A DNA stretch of 51,113 nucleotides from Spirochaetota bacterium (GTDB lineage: Bacteria; Spirochaetota; UBA4802; UBA5550). A program made the position numbers and the translations under genes. The notes beneath the pieces are model-generated. The model had not been told where the DNA came from, ran no database searches, and saw only the letters and a program-made list of their open reading frames with translations. How positions within the stretch are numbered: the stretch's first letter is position 1; every line of letters begins with the position of its first letter. The DNA is taken from the NCBI GenBank assembly GCA_016928865.1, contig JAFGJX010000119.1, forward strand, positions 1-51,113. The letters run 5' to 3'. Positions 34,286 through 42,861 of this stretch are shown piece after piece.

Positions 34286-35790
34286 CGATACGAATATTGC
34301 AGCCCGTACTGCATGCCGGCGTTTTCCACGGAGTAGATCACCGGCTCGAGCAGGTATCCCTCCTCGATTATATCACCGTTCATTATATTGTCCCTGATGA
34401 GAATGGCGTGCACCACCTCCGCGAGTTTTACACAGAGCGCGGCCGAAAGGAGCGAAAAGGCGCGGACCCTGTTGACCTTCACCGTGTGAAACGACCTGGT
34501 CAGGGGATCGTATTTTTTATCCGGGCAGAATTCCCTGATGGTGAAATAGAGGAGAAGGTTGTCGGTGTGATAGTAGAGATAGCCCCAGAAGCGGCGTCCA
34601 CGGTAGAAATGGCCCGCGCCGCCCGCCACGAGCGCCAGATATGCGGCGGTGACCGGATTGCCCATGAAGGGCTGGACGCCCTGGAAATTGGATGCCTGCA
34701 TGAGGAACGAGTAGGAAAACGCGTCCGCGAAAAGCGAGACGCCCCCGGCGCAGAGCGTGTACAGGCCGAAATAATACTGCGCCCGCACGTCCCTGGGCCG
34801 GGTCCGCTTCTTCTTGTAGTAATTGGCCCAGTAGTTCGAAAGCCCGTTGATTTCGAGGTACAGGTAGGGGGCAACGTTGAACATCCAGAGCGCAAGCCCC
34901 TGCCAGTCGTTCGGCCGGTAGTAGCCGAGAAGGGGGGCGATGATCGGCATGGTTGCGCTTGCCGGGCCAGAAAGAAGGAGCATGTAGAGCGTGTCGAGCG
35001 GCGCCGGTTTCTTCAACACCGTCTCGCGTTTTCGTCCGTAGGAGTAGTCATCCAGCGCTGCCGCGTTTGTGCGGAAGCCGGCAAGGACAAAGTCGCCGGC
35101 GCGGACGGTTTCGACGGGGGAGACGAACCGGCCCTTTACGATGCGCGCCGTACCTATGCGGCTGAATCCGCGGAGCTCGCCCCTGGCAGGAACTGGGTCT
35201 GGGCGATACAGGGGGTATGATCCGCTGATCTCCCGGGTCAGCCGCAGGCACGCCTCATTGTCCGCTTCGGCGTACAGCGGCACCTGGAACCTCGCGAGGA
35301 GCTTTGCGAGAAACATTCCCGCGTGCTCCTCCGTGATGCTGGTAAATTCCGAGGGGCCGTATTTTCCCACCATCGGAATACGGACGGTATAATGATATAC
35401 GATGCGGCCCTGGTAGGGGAGGTCCACTCCGTAGGCGCGCAGATTGAGTATGATGAAATCGTTCGAATCGTCGAACTCGGCTCGGATAAAGAGGCTTACC
35501 CCCGCGTCCCGGGCGAAACCGATTATGCACTGGTCGCCGGTGCAGCCGAATTTTATCAGCTCGGCGCGAAGTAGCTCGGGGTTCAGGGGCCGCAGCACGC
35601 CGCTGTTTTGCATGATCCGAACCATGCTGGCTTCAAAGGCCGTTACGAGCGCGAGGGAACGGGGGCTGTTTGCCTTCAATACGGCTATGGCTGCCAGGGG
35701 CGGTTCCACTGCGCCGGCCGTACCCCGCGCGAAAAGCAGACACGTGGCCAGGAGTGCCGGCGTCAGGAGAAGACGGCCGGGTGCGCTCAA
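34279..35790 (-). CDS. Large envelope protein of unknown function (upstream paralogue, TTG start)
   Basis: A 503-residue protein with signal-like N-terminus (LLLTPALLATCLLFARGTAG). The extracytoplasmic domain follows the same plan as its neighbour: AIAVLKANSPRSLALVTAFE, then LRAELIKFGCTGDQCIIGFA, a two-cysteine loop seen in outer-membrane-assembly-type N-domains that sense or bind nucleotides or metals, function unknown. Several hydrophobic segments follow from about residue 270. The start is TTG, overlapping the cobO stop (TTGA), with GAAGGGGA as ribosome site; no in-frame ATG gives the signal peptide. Confidence 0.6.
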   Translation of the reverse strand: MSAPGRLLLTPALLATCLLFARGTAGAVEPPLAAIAVLKANSPRSLALVTAFEASMVRIMQNSGVLRPLNPELLRAELIKFGCTGDQCIIGFARDAGVSLFIRAEFDDSNDFIILNLRAYGVDLPYQGRIVYHYTVRIPMVGKYGPSEFTSITEEHAGMFLAKLLARFQVPLYAEADNEACLRLTREISGSYPLYRPDPVPARGELRGFSRIGTARIVKGRFVSPVETVRAGDFVLAGFRTNAAALDDYSYGRKRETVLKKPAPLDTLYMLLLSGPASATMPIIAPLLGYYRPNDWQGLALWMFNVAPYLYLEINGLSNYWANYYKKKRTRPRDVRAQYYFGLYTLCAGGVSLFADAFSYSFLMQASNFQGVQPFMGNPVTAAYLALVAGGAGHFYRGRRFWGYLYYHTDNLLLYFTIREFCPDKKYDPLTRSFHTVKVNRVRAFSLLSAALCVKLAEVVHAILIRDNIMNGDIIEEGYLLEPVIYSVENAGMQYGLQYSYRW

Positions 35791-36323
35791 TCTTCAATCC
35801 CCTTCCGGGGCGGGACCCCCGCGTTGTAGTAGTGCTTGATCTCTTTCATTTCCGTTACAAGGTCTGCGATCCGGATCAATTCCTCCGATGCGCTCCGGCC
35901 GGTGAGAATGAGCTCCATAGTTTTCGGCCTGGCATGGACGAGGGCGAATACCGCCTCGTCCGAAAGAAGGCCGAATCTCACCGCGGTTATAATTTCGTCC
36001 AGGACAACGATGTCGTATTTACCTTCCGCGATGATCGTGCGCGCCCGCTCGTATCCCTGATCGGCGTAGCGGCGGTGTTCCTCCATTGAACCGTCGTCGG
36101 GCCGGCACAGCCGCGTACTACCATAACGCTCGATGGTGATGAGTCCGCCGGTTGTTGCCGCTGTTTCGGTTTCGCCGGTCGGCAGGCCCTTCATGAATTG
36201 TATCATCATGGTGCGGAGGCCGGACCCGGCGGCGCGGAAGGCCAGACCGAGCGCCGCGCTCGTTTTTCCTTTTCCGTTGCCGGTATAAATATGTGTGTAT
36301 CCTTTTGAGAGCATAAGTTTCAT
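35787..36323 (-). CDS. cobO: Cob(I)alamin / cobyrinate adenosyltransferase, CobA/CobO type
   Basis: A 178-residue ATP:corrinoid adenosyltransferase. The P-loop GNGKGKTSAA (15-24), VVLDEI strand, ELILTGRSA and the C-terminal EIKHYYNAGVPPRKGIE are all diagnostic. It attaches the adenosyl group of coenzyme B12. Its start overlaps the larC stop by four bases (ATGA), so it is translationally coupled to the lar genes rather than to a cobalamin operon. A B12-binding radical SAM enzyme lies 4 kb away, giving one nearby corrinoid user, although that class uses non-adenosyl B12. Confidence 0.93.
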   Translation of the reverse strand: MKLMLSKGYTHIYTGNGKGKTSAALGLAFRAAGSGLRTMMIQFMKGLPTGETETAATTGGLITIERYGSTRLCRPDDGSMEEHRRYADQGYERARTIIAEGKYDIVVLDEIITAVRFGLLSDEAVFALVHARPKTMELILTGRSASEELIRIADLVTEMKEIKHYYNAGVPPRKGIED

Positions 36324-37492
36324 TTCTCTGCAGGGGTGAAGGCCGTTTTTTTCGCCTCCTCATACACCATTCTGATGGGAACATCTCGTTCGACCGCGAT
36401 ACGCCTGCAATCTTCGTATTCGGGCGACACGGTGATCACGCGCTCCCCGTCTGTCAGGAATTTTACCGCGACTTCTCCATAGCGGGTCGTGACGCGCCGC
36501 GTCTCCCGATTAAGGACTGCGCGCTTCATTGTGTGGTAACGGATCCCCGCGGTGGTGGTCTCTGCAAAAATGACGTTTCTGACCCCAATGGCTGCTTCTT
36601 CACTCGCGAGCACTGTGAGGTGCGTACCGGTCCTGCCCTTCTTCATGATGATCGGGGTGATGAAGGCGTCAAGGGCCCCGGCGGCAATCAGGCGCTCGAT
36701 CACATGCCCGTAGAATTCAGGGTTCATGTCGTCAATATTCGTTTCAATCGATACGACGGCGTCATTTCCCGGTCGTTTTTCTTCCTCTCCGATGTAAACC
36801 CGCAGGAGGTTCGGGATGGTGAGGTCTTTCATCCCCGCACCGTAGCCCACACTCGATATCTTCATCACGGGGAGGGGGCCGAAACGGCGCGCAAAATGGG
36901 TCATGATTGCCGCGCCGGTAGGAGTGGCAAGTTCGGCCTGTATGCCGCTCGAGTAGACGGGGACGCCCCTGAGGAGCGCCGCGGTCGCGGGCGCGGGCAC
37001 CGGGAGAATGCCATGCGCCGTGCTCACCGTACCCTCGCCGACATTGATGCTGGAGCAATAGACCGACTCTATGCCGAGAAGATCCAGGCCGGCGCAGGCG
37101 CCCACAATATCTATGATTGAATCAACCGCCCCCACCTCGTGGAAGTGGATCCGGTCAATATCGACATTGTGTATTTCTGCTTCTATTCTGGCGATGGCGC
37201 GGAAGATTTCGGATGCCGATTGTTTGACGCGATCGGAAAGTGATGCAGCATCAATGATGCCGAGGATGTCGTTCAGGCCGCGTTCCTGCTGGCGGTCGGA
37301 AACGGCAACGGTAACCCTGGTTGCGGCTATTCCATTTTTCACGATTCTGCCCGTGGAAATTTCGTAGCCTGAGAGCGGGAGGGCGGCCAGCGTATTTTTG
37401 AGGGCTTCGGGATCGAGGCCGGCGTCTATGAGCGCGCCCAGTATCATGTCGCCGCTCACGCCGGAGTAGCAGTCAAAATACGCGGCTTTCAT
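36320..37492 (-). CDS. larC: Nickel-pincer cofactor biosynthesis protein LarC
   Basis: A 390-residue protein in one uninterrupted frame; in Lactobacillus plantarum larC is made by programmed frameshifting of two frames. Family landmarks are the N-terminal AYFDCYSGVSGDMILGALIDAG, the histidine-rich HFHEVGAVDSIIDIVGAC, and ATPTGAAIMTHFA. LarC inserts nickel into the pyridinium bis-thiocarboxylate precursor with CTP hydrolysis. It lies one base after larB. Confidence 0.95.
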   Translation of the reverse strand: MKAAYFDCYSGVSGDMILGALIDAGLDPEALKNTLAALPLSGYEISTGRIVKNGIAATRVTVAVSDRQQERGLNDILGIIDAASLSDRVKQSASEIFRAIARIEAEIHNVDIDRIHFHEVGAVDSIIDIVGACAGLDLLGIESVYCSSINVGEGTVSTAHGILPVPAPATAALLRGVPVYSSGIQAELATPTGAAIMTHFARRFGPLPVMKISSVGYGAGMKDLTIPNLLRVYIGEEEKRPGNDAVVSIETNIDDMNPEFYGHVIERLIAAGALDAFITPIIMKKGRTGTHLTVLASEEAAIGVRNVIFAETTTAGIRYHTMKRAVLNRETRRVTTRYGEVAVKFLTDGERVITVSPEYEDCRRIAVERDVPIRMVYEEAKKTAFTPAEK

Positions 37493-37493
37493 G

Positions 37494-38246
37494 TCAGCCT
37501 CCGCTCCGGTTGATCATGCCGGCGATGTATCCGGCGCCGAAGCCGTTGTCGATATTGACCACGGCGACTCCCGGCGAGCAGCAGTTTAGCATGGTCAGGA
37601 GCGCGGAGAGTCCGCCGAAGCTCGCGCCATAACCGATGCTGGTAGGGATGGCGATAACGGGCTTGTCCACGAGCCCGCCGATAACGCTGGGGAGCGCGCC
37701 GTCCATGCCGGCGGCGACCACGAGCACGTTCGCGCCATGCAGACTCGCGGCGTTTTCAAAAAGACGGTGGATGCCGGCCACGCCGACGTCGAAGAGCCGC
37801 TCCACCGGGTTCGCCATTGCCTCGGCAGTGACCGCCGCTTCCTCGGCAACCGGAATATCGGATGTCCCCGCAGTGATTACCAGGATCTTCTTGTCCGTTG
37901 CCGGGGCGATCGGCTCGCCGATAATGATGAGACGCGCGTCCTTTTTATACACCGCGTCGTTTCTGACCTTCTTCACCGCATTGAAGATTTCATCCGTAGC
38001 GCGGCTGGCGATAATGGTTTTATGGCCGGATGCAAGGCGGTCCATGATCGCGCATATCTGTTCCGTGGTCTTGCCCATGCAATACACCACTTCCGGATAT
38101 CCGGTCCTGAGCGCCCGGTGATTGTCCGTCCGGGCAAAGCCCAGGTCTTCGAAGGGCAGCATCCTGAGGGAATCCATGGCGTCGTCAATGCCGGTCTTGC
38201 CGCTCCTGACTTGTTCCAGGAGCTCGCGTATCTTATCCCTGTCCAT
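37494..38246 (-). CDS. larB: Pyridinium-3,5-biscarboxylate synthase LarB
   Basis: A 250-residue protein matching LarB, an AIR-carboxylase (PurE)-like enzyme that carboxylates and hydrolyses nicotinic acid adenine dinucleotide to start the nickel-pincer cofactor. The features are FARTDNHRALRTGYPEVVYC at the N-terminus and the PurE-like core ILVITAGTSDIPVAEEA, VVAAGMDGALPSVIGGL and IAIPTSIGYGASF. The start MDRDKIRELL is preferred because GGGGAGGAGG lies immediately upstream; an ATG 15 bases earlier has no ribosome site. It overlaps larE by 14 bases. Confidence 0.95.
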   Translation of the reverse strand: MDRDKIRELLEQVRSGKTGIDDAMDSLRMLPFEDLGFARTDNHRALRTGYPEVVYCMGKTTEQICAIMDRLASGHKTIIASRATDEIFNAVKKVRNDAVYKKDARLIIIGEPIAPATDKKILVITAGTSDIPVAEEAAVTAEAMANPVERLFDVGVAGIHRLFENAASLHGANVLVVAAGMDGALPSVIGGLVDKPVIAIPTSIGYGASFGGLSALLTMLNCCSPGVAVVNIDNGFGAGYIAGMINRSGG

Positions 38247-39063
38247 CCGCCTCCTCCCCATCGGGTGTTCTGTTCATGCTGCCCCTACGGTAGCCTTCGA
38301 TGTCAAGTGTAATATACCTGAACCCGTGACTTTTAAGGCGGGCGGCTATTTCGGCGAAGTGGTCGCAAAGCCGCGCGCGATCCTGCCGGGGGACCTCGAT
38401 GCGCGCCAGGTCGCCATGGTGGCGCACCCGCACTTCGCTGAACCCGAGGCCGCGCAGGTAGCGCTCGGCGCGGTCTATCGCATCAAGCATCTTCCGGGTG
38501 ATGGCGACGCCGTGCGGAACGCGCGTGGCCAGACAGGGCCCGGCGGGCCGGCTCCAAGCGGAAAGCCCACGGCCGCGCGCGGCGCGCCGTATCTCATCTT
38601 TGGTAAGGCCCGCTTCCATGAGAGGGCTCCGCACCCCGAGTTCGGCAAGGGCGCGCATGCCTGGACGGTAATCGTTGCGGTCGTCGCTGTTGGATCCTTC
38701 AATGACATGAGGAATGCCGCGCGAGGCCGCAAAGTCGAGTATCGCGCGAAAGATATCGAGCTTGCAATGATAGCATCGGTCAGAGGGGTTTGATACGACG
38801 GCGCTGTTTTGGAAGAGATCGATCGGGATGATCACGTGCTCGATGTTCTTTTCTGTCGCAAAAGAGCTCGCGGCCTCGATCTCGTCTGACGGGACAAGCG
38901 GGGTTTCGGCAGTCGCCGCGACAGCCCTGTCCCCCAGCCGTTCATGCGCGCAATGTAAAAGAAAGGCGCTGTCAACACCGCCTGAAAAAGCAACCGCGAC
39001 TCTTTCGAAAGATGCCAGTATTTCATCCAGTTTTAAGAGCTTGGATTGTATCAGGTTTTCCAT
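38233..39063 (-). CDS. larE: ATP-dependent sacrificial sulfur transferase LarE
   Basis: A 276-residue PP-loop ATPase. SGGVDS (27-32) binds ATP pyrophosphate; SDRCYHCK follows. The sulfur donor cysteine is in RPAGPCLATR (Cys177 here, aligned with Cys176 of L. plantarum LarE). LarE gives up this cysteine sulfur to make the cofactor's thiocarboxylates. First gene of the lar operon. The ATG at 39063 with GGGGCGG ahead is preferred over a GTG 24 bases upstream. No larA is seen in the window, so the enzyme using the cofactor lies elsewhere. Confidence 0.94.
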   Translation of the reverse strand: MENLIQSKLLKLDEILASFERVAVAFSGGVDSAFLLHCAHERLGDRAVAATAETPLVPSDEIEAASSFATEKNIEHVIIPIDLFQNSAVVSNPSDRCYHCKLDIFRAILDFAASRGIPHVIEGSNSDDRNDYRPGMRALAELGVRSPLMEAGLTKDEIRRAARGRGLSAWSRPAGPCLATRVPHGVAITRKMLDAIDRAERYLRGLGFSEVRVRHHGDLARIEVPRQDRARLCDHFAEIAARLKSHGFRYITLDIEGYRRGSMNRTPDGEEADGQG

Positions 39064-39117
39064 GTCCGCCCCGAAGATAACCGCCACGGCGCATGGTTGC
39101 GCTGTTGCAGTGCGCTG

Positions 39118-39146
39118 ATAATGTCCGCACTTTCCGGTTTTGTCAA
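39118..39146 (-). promoter_or_regulatory. Promoter of the larE-larB-larC-cobO operon
   Basis: Minus strand TTGACA (39146-39141), 17-base spacer, CATTAT (39123-39118, 4/6). A predicted start near 39111 leaves a leader of about 48 bases with GCGCAACCATGCGC, a small hairpin. Confidence 0.5.
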
Positions 39147-39189
39147 ATGATTATACAGGCCACGATGAAAAAATGGGACGGCGGCCGCG

Positions 39190-39651
39190 TTAGTGCAGCT
39201 TCTTCGGCAGGCTGTTCACGAATTTCTTGAGGTCGTCTAGGTTTGAGAAGATGCCTGCCAGTGCGAAGACAGAGAAGGCAAGCCCCAGGACGATGCTCAC
39301 CGGCAGTTCCAGGCCGGCGCCGAAGTACGCCCTGAGCCATTCGAAGGAATTGCTGAAGGGAATCAGAAACAGGCTGACCAGGATAATCGAGCCGACAGCG
39401 CCCCACTGGAATCTGGTGACATGGTGTTCGTACCCTGTCTTTGAAAGAAAAACATCCAGCATGATCTTCTCGCACAGGTTGCGGTCCATGATAAAAGGCG
39501 CTTCAGACCTGAGCGACGCGAAGGTCTCCGAGAGCAGGGTGATGTCATGCCGGCAGCGGGAACAGTAAAGCATATGCGCCTGCACCGACAGGGGTATACG
39601 CGACCGGTTGTCCATCTCGAGAAACCGCCGTTGAATCTTTTCACAGTTCAT
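39190..39651 (-). CDS. Anti-sigma factor with zinc-finger-type N-terminus
   Basis: A 153-residue protein. The N-terminal MNCEKIQRRFLEMD and HMLYCSRCRHDI give the HxxxCxxC pattern of zinc-binding anti-sigma domains. Two transmembrane segments follow (VGSIILVSLFLIPF and LPVSIVLGLAFSVFALAGIF). It would hold the upstream ECF sigma factor at the inner membrane. ATG 39651 with GGAGG is chosen over a TTG upstream; it overlaps the sigma gene by 11 bases, ensuring coupled synthesis. Confidence 0.8.
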   Translation of the reverse strand: MNCEKIQRRFLEMDNRSRIPLSVQAHMLYCSRCRHDITLLSETFASLRSEAPFIMDRNLCEKIMLDVFLSKTGYEHHVTRFQWGAVGSIILVSLFLIPFSNSFEWLRAYFGAGLELPVSIVLGLAFSVFALAGIFSNLDDLKKFVNSLPKKLH

Positions 39652-40201
39652 GATAGTCCTCCGCAATTGTTCCTTTCAGCTCGTCCCGCAGCATCATTTT
39701 CGCGCGCAGGACATTTGATTTTATCGTGTTCACGGGATACCCGGTGATTTCGCTGATCTCACCGTAGGTGAGCCCCATGAAAAAATACATATCAACGCAG
39801 ATACGGTACCGCTCTGGAAGCCTTGCGACCGCTTCCATCAGCATCTCCCGCACCTCTTCCTTGAGGTGGCTTCTCTCCGGCGTCAGGGTGTCCGCCGCCT
39901 GTTCCTCAGGCACCTCTGACTCGGCGCGGCCGCTGCCGAGCCGGTTGATGCCATGGTTATACGCGATCCGCGAAAGCCAGTACCGGAAGGGCGCCCGGCC
40001 GGCATACGACTTCAGATTTTCGTATGCCCGGATAAAGACTTCCTGAGTGAAGTCGCGTGAATCATCCATGTTTTTGAAAAAACGCATGCCGATGCCGTAG
40101 ATCTTTTTCTGGTAGCGCTCCACGATGATCTTGAAGCTCTCGATGCCACCCAAAAGAACCTGCCTGACGATCTGCTCATCGGTCTTGTTCTCATTGTTCA
40201 T
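39641..40201 (-). CDS. ECF-type sigma-70 family RNA polymerase sigma factor
   Basis: A 186-residue sigma factor. Region 2 shows YQKKIYGIGMRFFKNMDDSRDFTQEVFIRAYENL, split here as YQKKIYGIGMRFFKNMDDSR and DFTQEVFIRAYENL, with the FRYWLSRIAYN end. Region 4 shows LPERYRICVDMYFFMGLTYG and EISEITGYPVNTIKSNVLRA, a clear helix-turn-helix for -35 recognition. The lengths and the neighbouring anti-sigma gene define an ECF unit. It overlaps both neighbours by 11 bases. Confidence 0.93.
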   Translation of the reverse strand: MNNENKTDEQIVRQVLLGGIESFKIIVERYQKKIYGIGMRFFKNMDDSRDFTQEVFIRAYENLKSYAGRAPFRYWLSRIAYNHGINRLGSGRAESEVPEEQAADTLTPERSHLKEEVREMLMEAVARLPERYRICVDMYFFMGLTYGEISEITGYPVNTIKSNVLRAKMMLRDELKGTIAEDYHEL

Positions 40202-40535
40202 TTCTTCTCTTGTTCATTTTTGCCCTGAGCATGTAATACACAAGAAGACTGACGCCCACCGAGAGGGGAATCAGGCCGCTCAGCAGCGGATAGGTAAAGC
40301 CTTCGAGGATGATGAAAAAAACCACCAGGCAGGCTCCGACGAACGTGAGTACCAGGCCTGAGAGAAGGCTGAACGTGTCGAAGTCAAATTCGAATTTCAC
40401 GTACTGCCCCTTTTCTATCATCAGCACCCTCTGCTTGTAGCTCCAGTACAGGAAAAAGAACAACAGCACTCCTCCCGTGACGATTCCGACAATGGGTATG
40501 ACGGTGACTATTACTTGCGCTGCGGCTGACGGCAT
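40191..40535 (-). CDS. Small three-helix membrane protein of the sigma operon
   Basis: A 114-residue protein with hydrophobic segments at about 8-30, 55-77 and 80-99. The cytoplasmic motif VLMIEKGQ resembles the IEKG motif of the DUF6249 small membrane family often found beside ECF sigma and anti-sigma genes. It is first in a three-gene operon with overlapping frames, so it may sense the signal or modulate the anti-sigma protein. Ribosome site AAGGAG is good. Confidence 0.65.
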   Translation of the reverse strand: MPSAAAQVIVTVIPIVGIVTGGVLLFFFLYWSYKQRVLMIEKGQYVKFEFDFDTFSLLSGLVLTFVGACLVVFFIILEGFTYPLLSGLIPLSVGVSLLVYYMLRAKMNKRRNEQ

Positions 40536-40652
40536 AGGCTACTCCTTGGCGTTTGATATCATGATTATCTGGCCGCTATCAATAAAAATGTAAACAATTT
40601 TTTATCCGCCTTTCCGTCACACATCACCGCCCGAACGCGCCGGGCATGTGCA

Positions 40653-42419
40653 TTATCCCCTGTTAAACATCGCGTCGTCATCAATGACGGCTTTCTCCGC
40701 CCACAGATAGGCGATGGTTTCGCATTTCAGCTTGAACTCATAGTATGCGTCGCGCAGGTGCTCCTTCAACTCCGGGTTGAGGGTGCGGTAGATGCGCTGT
40801 ACATTTCCCATCGCGCGTCGGGCCAGCCTTTCGATGGCGGCCGGCCTGATCCGCGCAGCCGTGTTGAATTTCGTTTCAAACTGCCGCTCGAGATTTTCAA
40901 TGGACGACTGCATGTACGCGGATATCGTGTCAACTCTGAGGATGTCGTCGGTTATCTTAAAAAGATGGTGCCCTTTCACGGCCATGGCCACCGCTCCGGG
41001 GAAATGTTTCGGATTGTGCAGAATCACCGACGTCAGGAACCGGAGATAGTGCGCCCCGTATTTCGAAAAGGTCTGCCGCAACAGGGAGCGGAAGAGGGCC
41101 TTGATATGCCTGCCGTCAATCGAGCTGTGGGAATTTTCACTGTACGGCATCCGTTTCAGAAGCGCGGCGCACCGGCCAAAATAATTTTTTGGATTATATA
41201 TGGCCGCGATGATACGCTTGTATCCTTCCATGAGGGTCTCGCGGGGCATGCGGGGAATGAAATTCAGCTCCATCGAATGCGTGTTATTGCCGTCGGTCTC
41301 CCCCACGATGCGTCCCTCGCGCTCGAGGCGGCGGTAGAGCTGCGTATTGGGGAGAGCGACCAGGGTGCCGATCATGGCCAGGGGAATGGCCGCTTTCTCG
41401 ATGAAGTCGATCTGCAGGTCAAAGATATTCTCCGGGTCGCTGTCAAACCCGACGATGAAGCCGCCCATCACTTCGATGCCCTTCGCCTGAATGATGCGTA
41501 TGCTCTCGAGCATGTCCGCCTTTGTATTCTGCTGCTTATGGTTGAGGGCGAGTGTTTCGACTATGGGGGTTTCAATGCCGAGAAACACGTTGTCGAAACC
41601 CGCGTTACGCATCCGATCCATGAGCGGCCCGTCCTGTGCGAGGTTGATGCTGGCTTCGGTAAAAAGTGCAAACGGATAATCCCTCGATTTTTGCCACGAT
41701 ATGATATGATCGAGAAGCTCGCGTACCTTCGGCTTGTTACCGATAAAATTATCGTCCACGATAAAGAGCGAACCGCGGTAGCCCATGGCGTAAAGCATGT
41801 CCATCTCGCGGAGAAGCTGCTCCGGCGTCTTATATCGCGGTACACGTCCGAACATCTCGATGATATCGCAGAATTCGCAGTTGAAGGGGCATCCGCGCGA
41901 TGATTGCAGGGCCATCGACTCGTATGCGCCCATCTCCAGAAGGTCGAAACGCGGCGGAGGGGTCTTGGTGATATCCGGCTTTGTTGTATCGTTGTAGACG
42001 CGCCGCGCGCGTCCCAGTTCAAGGTCTTTGATGAATTGCGGGAGCGTTATTTCGCCTTCATTGAGTACGAAGTGGTCCACGCCCCGGATGCTCCGGTAGC
42101 TGGAGGTGGGGTAGGGGCCCCCGGCGACGACCCTGGTCCCGTACTCGTTGCACATGCGCACCACTTCCTGGAATGAGTCCCTCTGAACGATCATGGCAGA
42201 GACGAAAACCAGGTCGGCGCCGGTAATGTCATCCGGTGTAAGATTCTGTATGTTCATGTCAACGAGCCTGACGTCATAGTCATCGGGAAGCAGCGCCGCG
42301 ATGGTGATAAGGCCGAGGGGCGGCATGAGCGTTTTATAGTCGGCAAAGGGGAGGGCGTATTTGAAGCTCCAGTAGGTCGCCGGTATTTCCGGGTATACCA
42401 AGAGTATCTTCCTTTTCAT
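40653..42419 (-). CDS. B12-binding domain radical SAM protein (DUF4070 type)
   Basis: A 588-residue enzyme. An N-terminal Rossmann-like cobalamin-binding domain (about 1-140: ILLVYPEIP, LMPPLGLITIAALL, LVFVSAMIV, VVAGGPYPTSS) precedes the radical SAM core with the [4Fe-4S]-binding CPFNCEFCD (CxxxCxxC). A C-terminal extension (about 420-588), rich in helices, matches the DUF4070 style. Hopanoid methylases HpnP and HpnR and related C- or P-methyltransferases share this layout, so a lipid or other unactivated carbon substrate is plausible but unproven. The second ATG (42419) has GGAG seven bases upstream and is preferred over one 12 bases earlier. Confidence 0.88.
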   Translation of the reverse strand: MKRKILLVYPEIPATYWSFKYALPFADYKTLMPPLGLITIAALLPDDYDVRLVDMNIQNLTPDDITGADLVFVSAMIVQRDSFQEVVRMCNEYGTRVVAGGPYPTSSYRSIRGVDHFVLNEGEITLPQFIKDLELGRARRVYNDTTKPDITKTPPPRFDLLEMGAYESMALQSSRGCPFNCEFCDIIEMFGRVPRYKTPEQLLREMDMLYAMGYRGSLFIVDDNFIGNKPKVRELLDHIISWQKSRDYPFALFTEASINLAQDGPLMDRMRNAGFDNVFLGIETPIVETLALNHKQQNTKADMLESIRIIQAKGIEVMGGFIVGFDSDPENIFDLQIDFIEKAAIPLAMIGTLVALPNTQLYRRLEREGRIVGETDGNNTHSMELNFIPRMPRETLMEGYKRIIAAIYNPKNYFGRCAALLKRMPYSENSHSSIDGRHIKALFRSLLRQTFSKYGAHYLRFLTSVILHNPKHFPGAVAMAVKGHHLFKITDDILRVDTISAYMQSSIENLERQFETKFNTAARIRPAAIERLARRAMGNVQRIYRTLNPELKEHLRDAYYEFKLKCETIAYLWAEKAVIDDDAMFNRG

Positions 42420-42516
42420 TATAATCTCCATGTATAATATCAGTAATTTAAGAGAGATTGATTTTTGAATATGGACAGCTATGCTGATGCGTATGCTGCT
42501 GATATACGCCTGGGGG

Positions 42517-42591
42517 CTACAGAGAACGGAGAATTTTTATACCGTAAATGGCGCTGATAACAACAATAATTCCGAGTAATGATTCGAGCAT
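42517..42591 (-). CDS. Candidate 24-residue single-helix membrane protein
   Basis: ATG at 42591 opens a 24-codon frame ending in TAG (42519-42517). The ribosome site AAGGAG is placed six bases upstream. The peptide starts MLESLLGIIVVISAIYGIK and ends RSL, a single hydrophobic helix with basic C-terminus. Size and composition resemble accessory subunits such as KdpF or CydX, but no partner genes are nearby. It stands in a 440-base interval between the radical SAM gene and tRNA-Sec. Confidence 0.45.
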   Translation of the reverse strand: MLESLLGIIVVISAIYGIKILRSL

Positions 42592-42794
42592 GATATTCTC
42601 CTTGCTATTAATGCACCCCGCTATTTGCAACAGGTCCATTTGTTAGGAAAGGACAGGAGAGGATGCGGAGCGGTTGCAAAAAAATCTGAACATTATGTCG
42701 CATATAAGATGCAGGCGTATATGAAAAACCGGAGGCGCATGAGTCGTGTCAGTTTTGTTTGAAATGATCATTATAAACAGTATTAATTAAATAA

Positions 42795-42824
42795 TTGACA
42801 TATAATGCATATACAAAATGTACT
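42795..42824 (+). promoter_or_regulatory. Probable promoter of tRNA-Sec and the sel operon
   Basis: TTGACA (42795-42800), 18-base spacer, TGTACT (42819-42824, 4/6). The predicted start near 42831 precedes the tRNA by about 30 bases. The region 42592-42794 upstream shows nothing else I can support. Confidence 0.4.
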
Positions 42825-42861
42825 TATTCAAAGAATACCGTTATAAAATAACGGAATGCAT

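Noticed and set aside
38247..39189. Cobalamin or nickel riboswitch ahead of the lar-cobO operon
   Set aside because: The leader is only about 48 bases and shows no conserved riboswitch core.
40758..41903. 381-codon open frame on the plus strand
   Set aside because: Antisense to the radical SAM gene, with histidine- and arginine-rich shadow composition.
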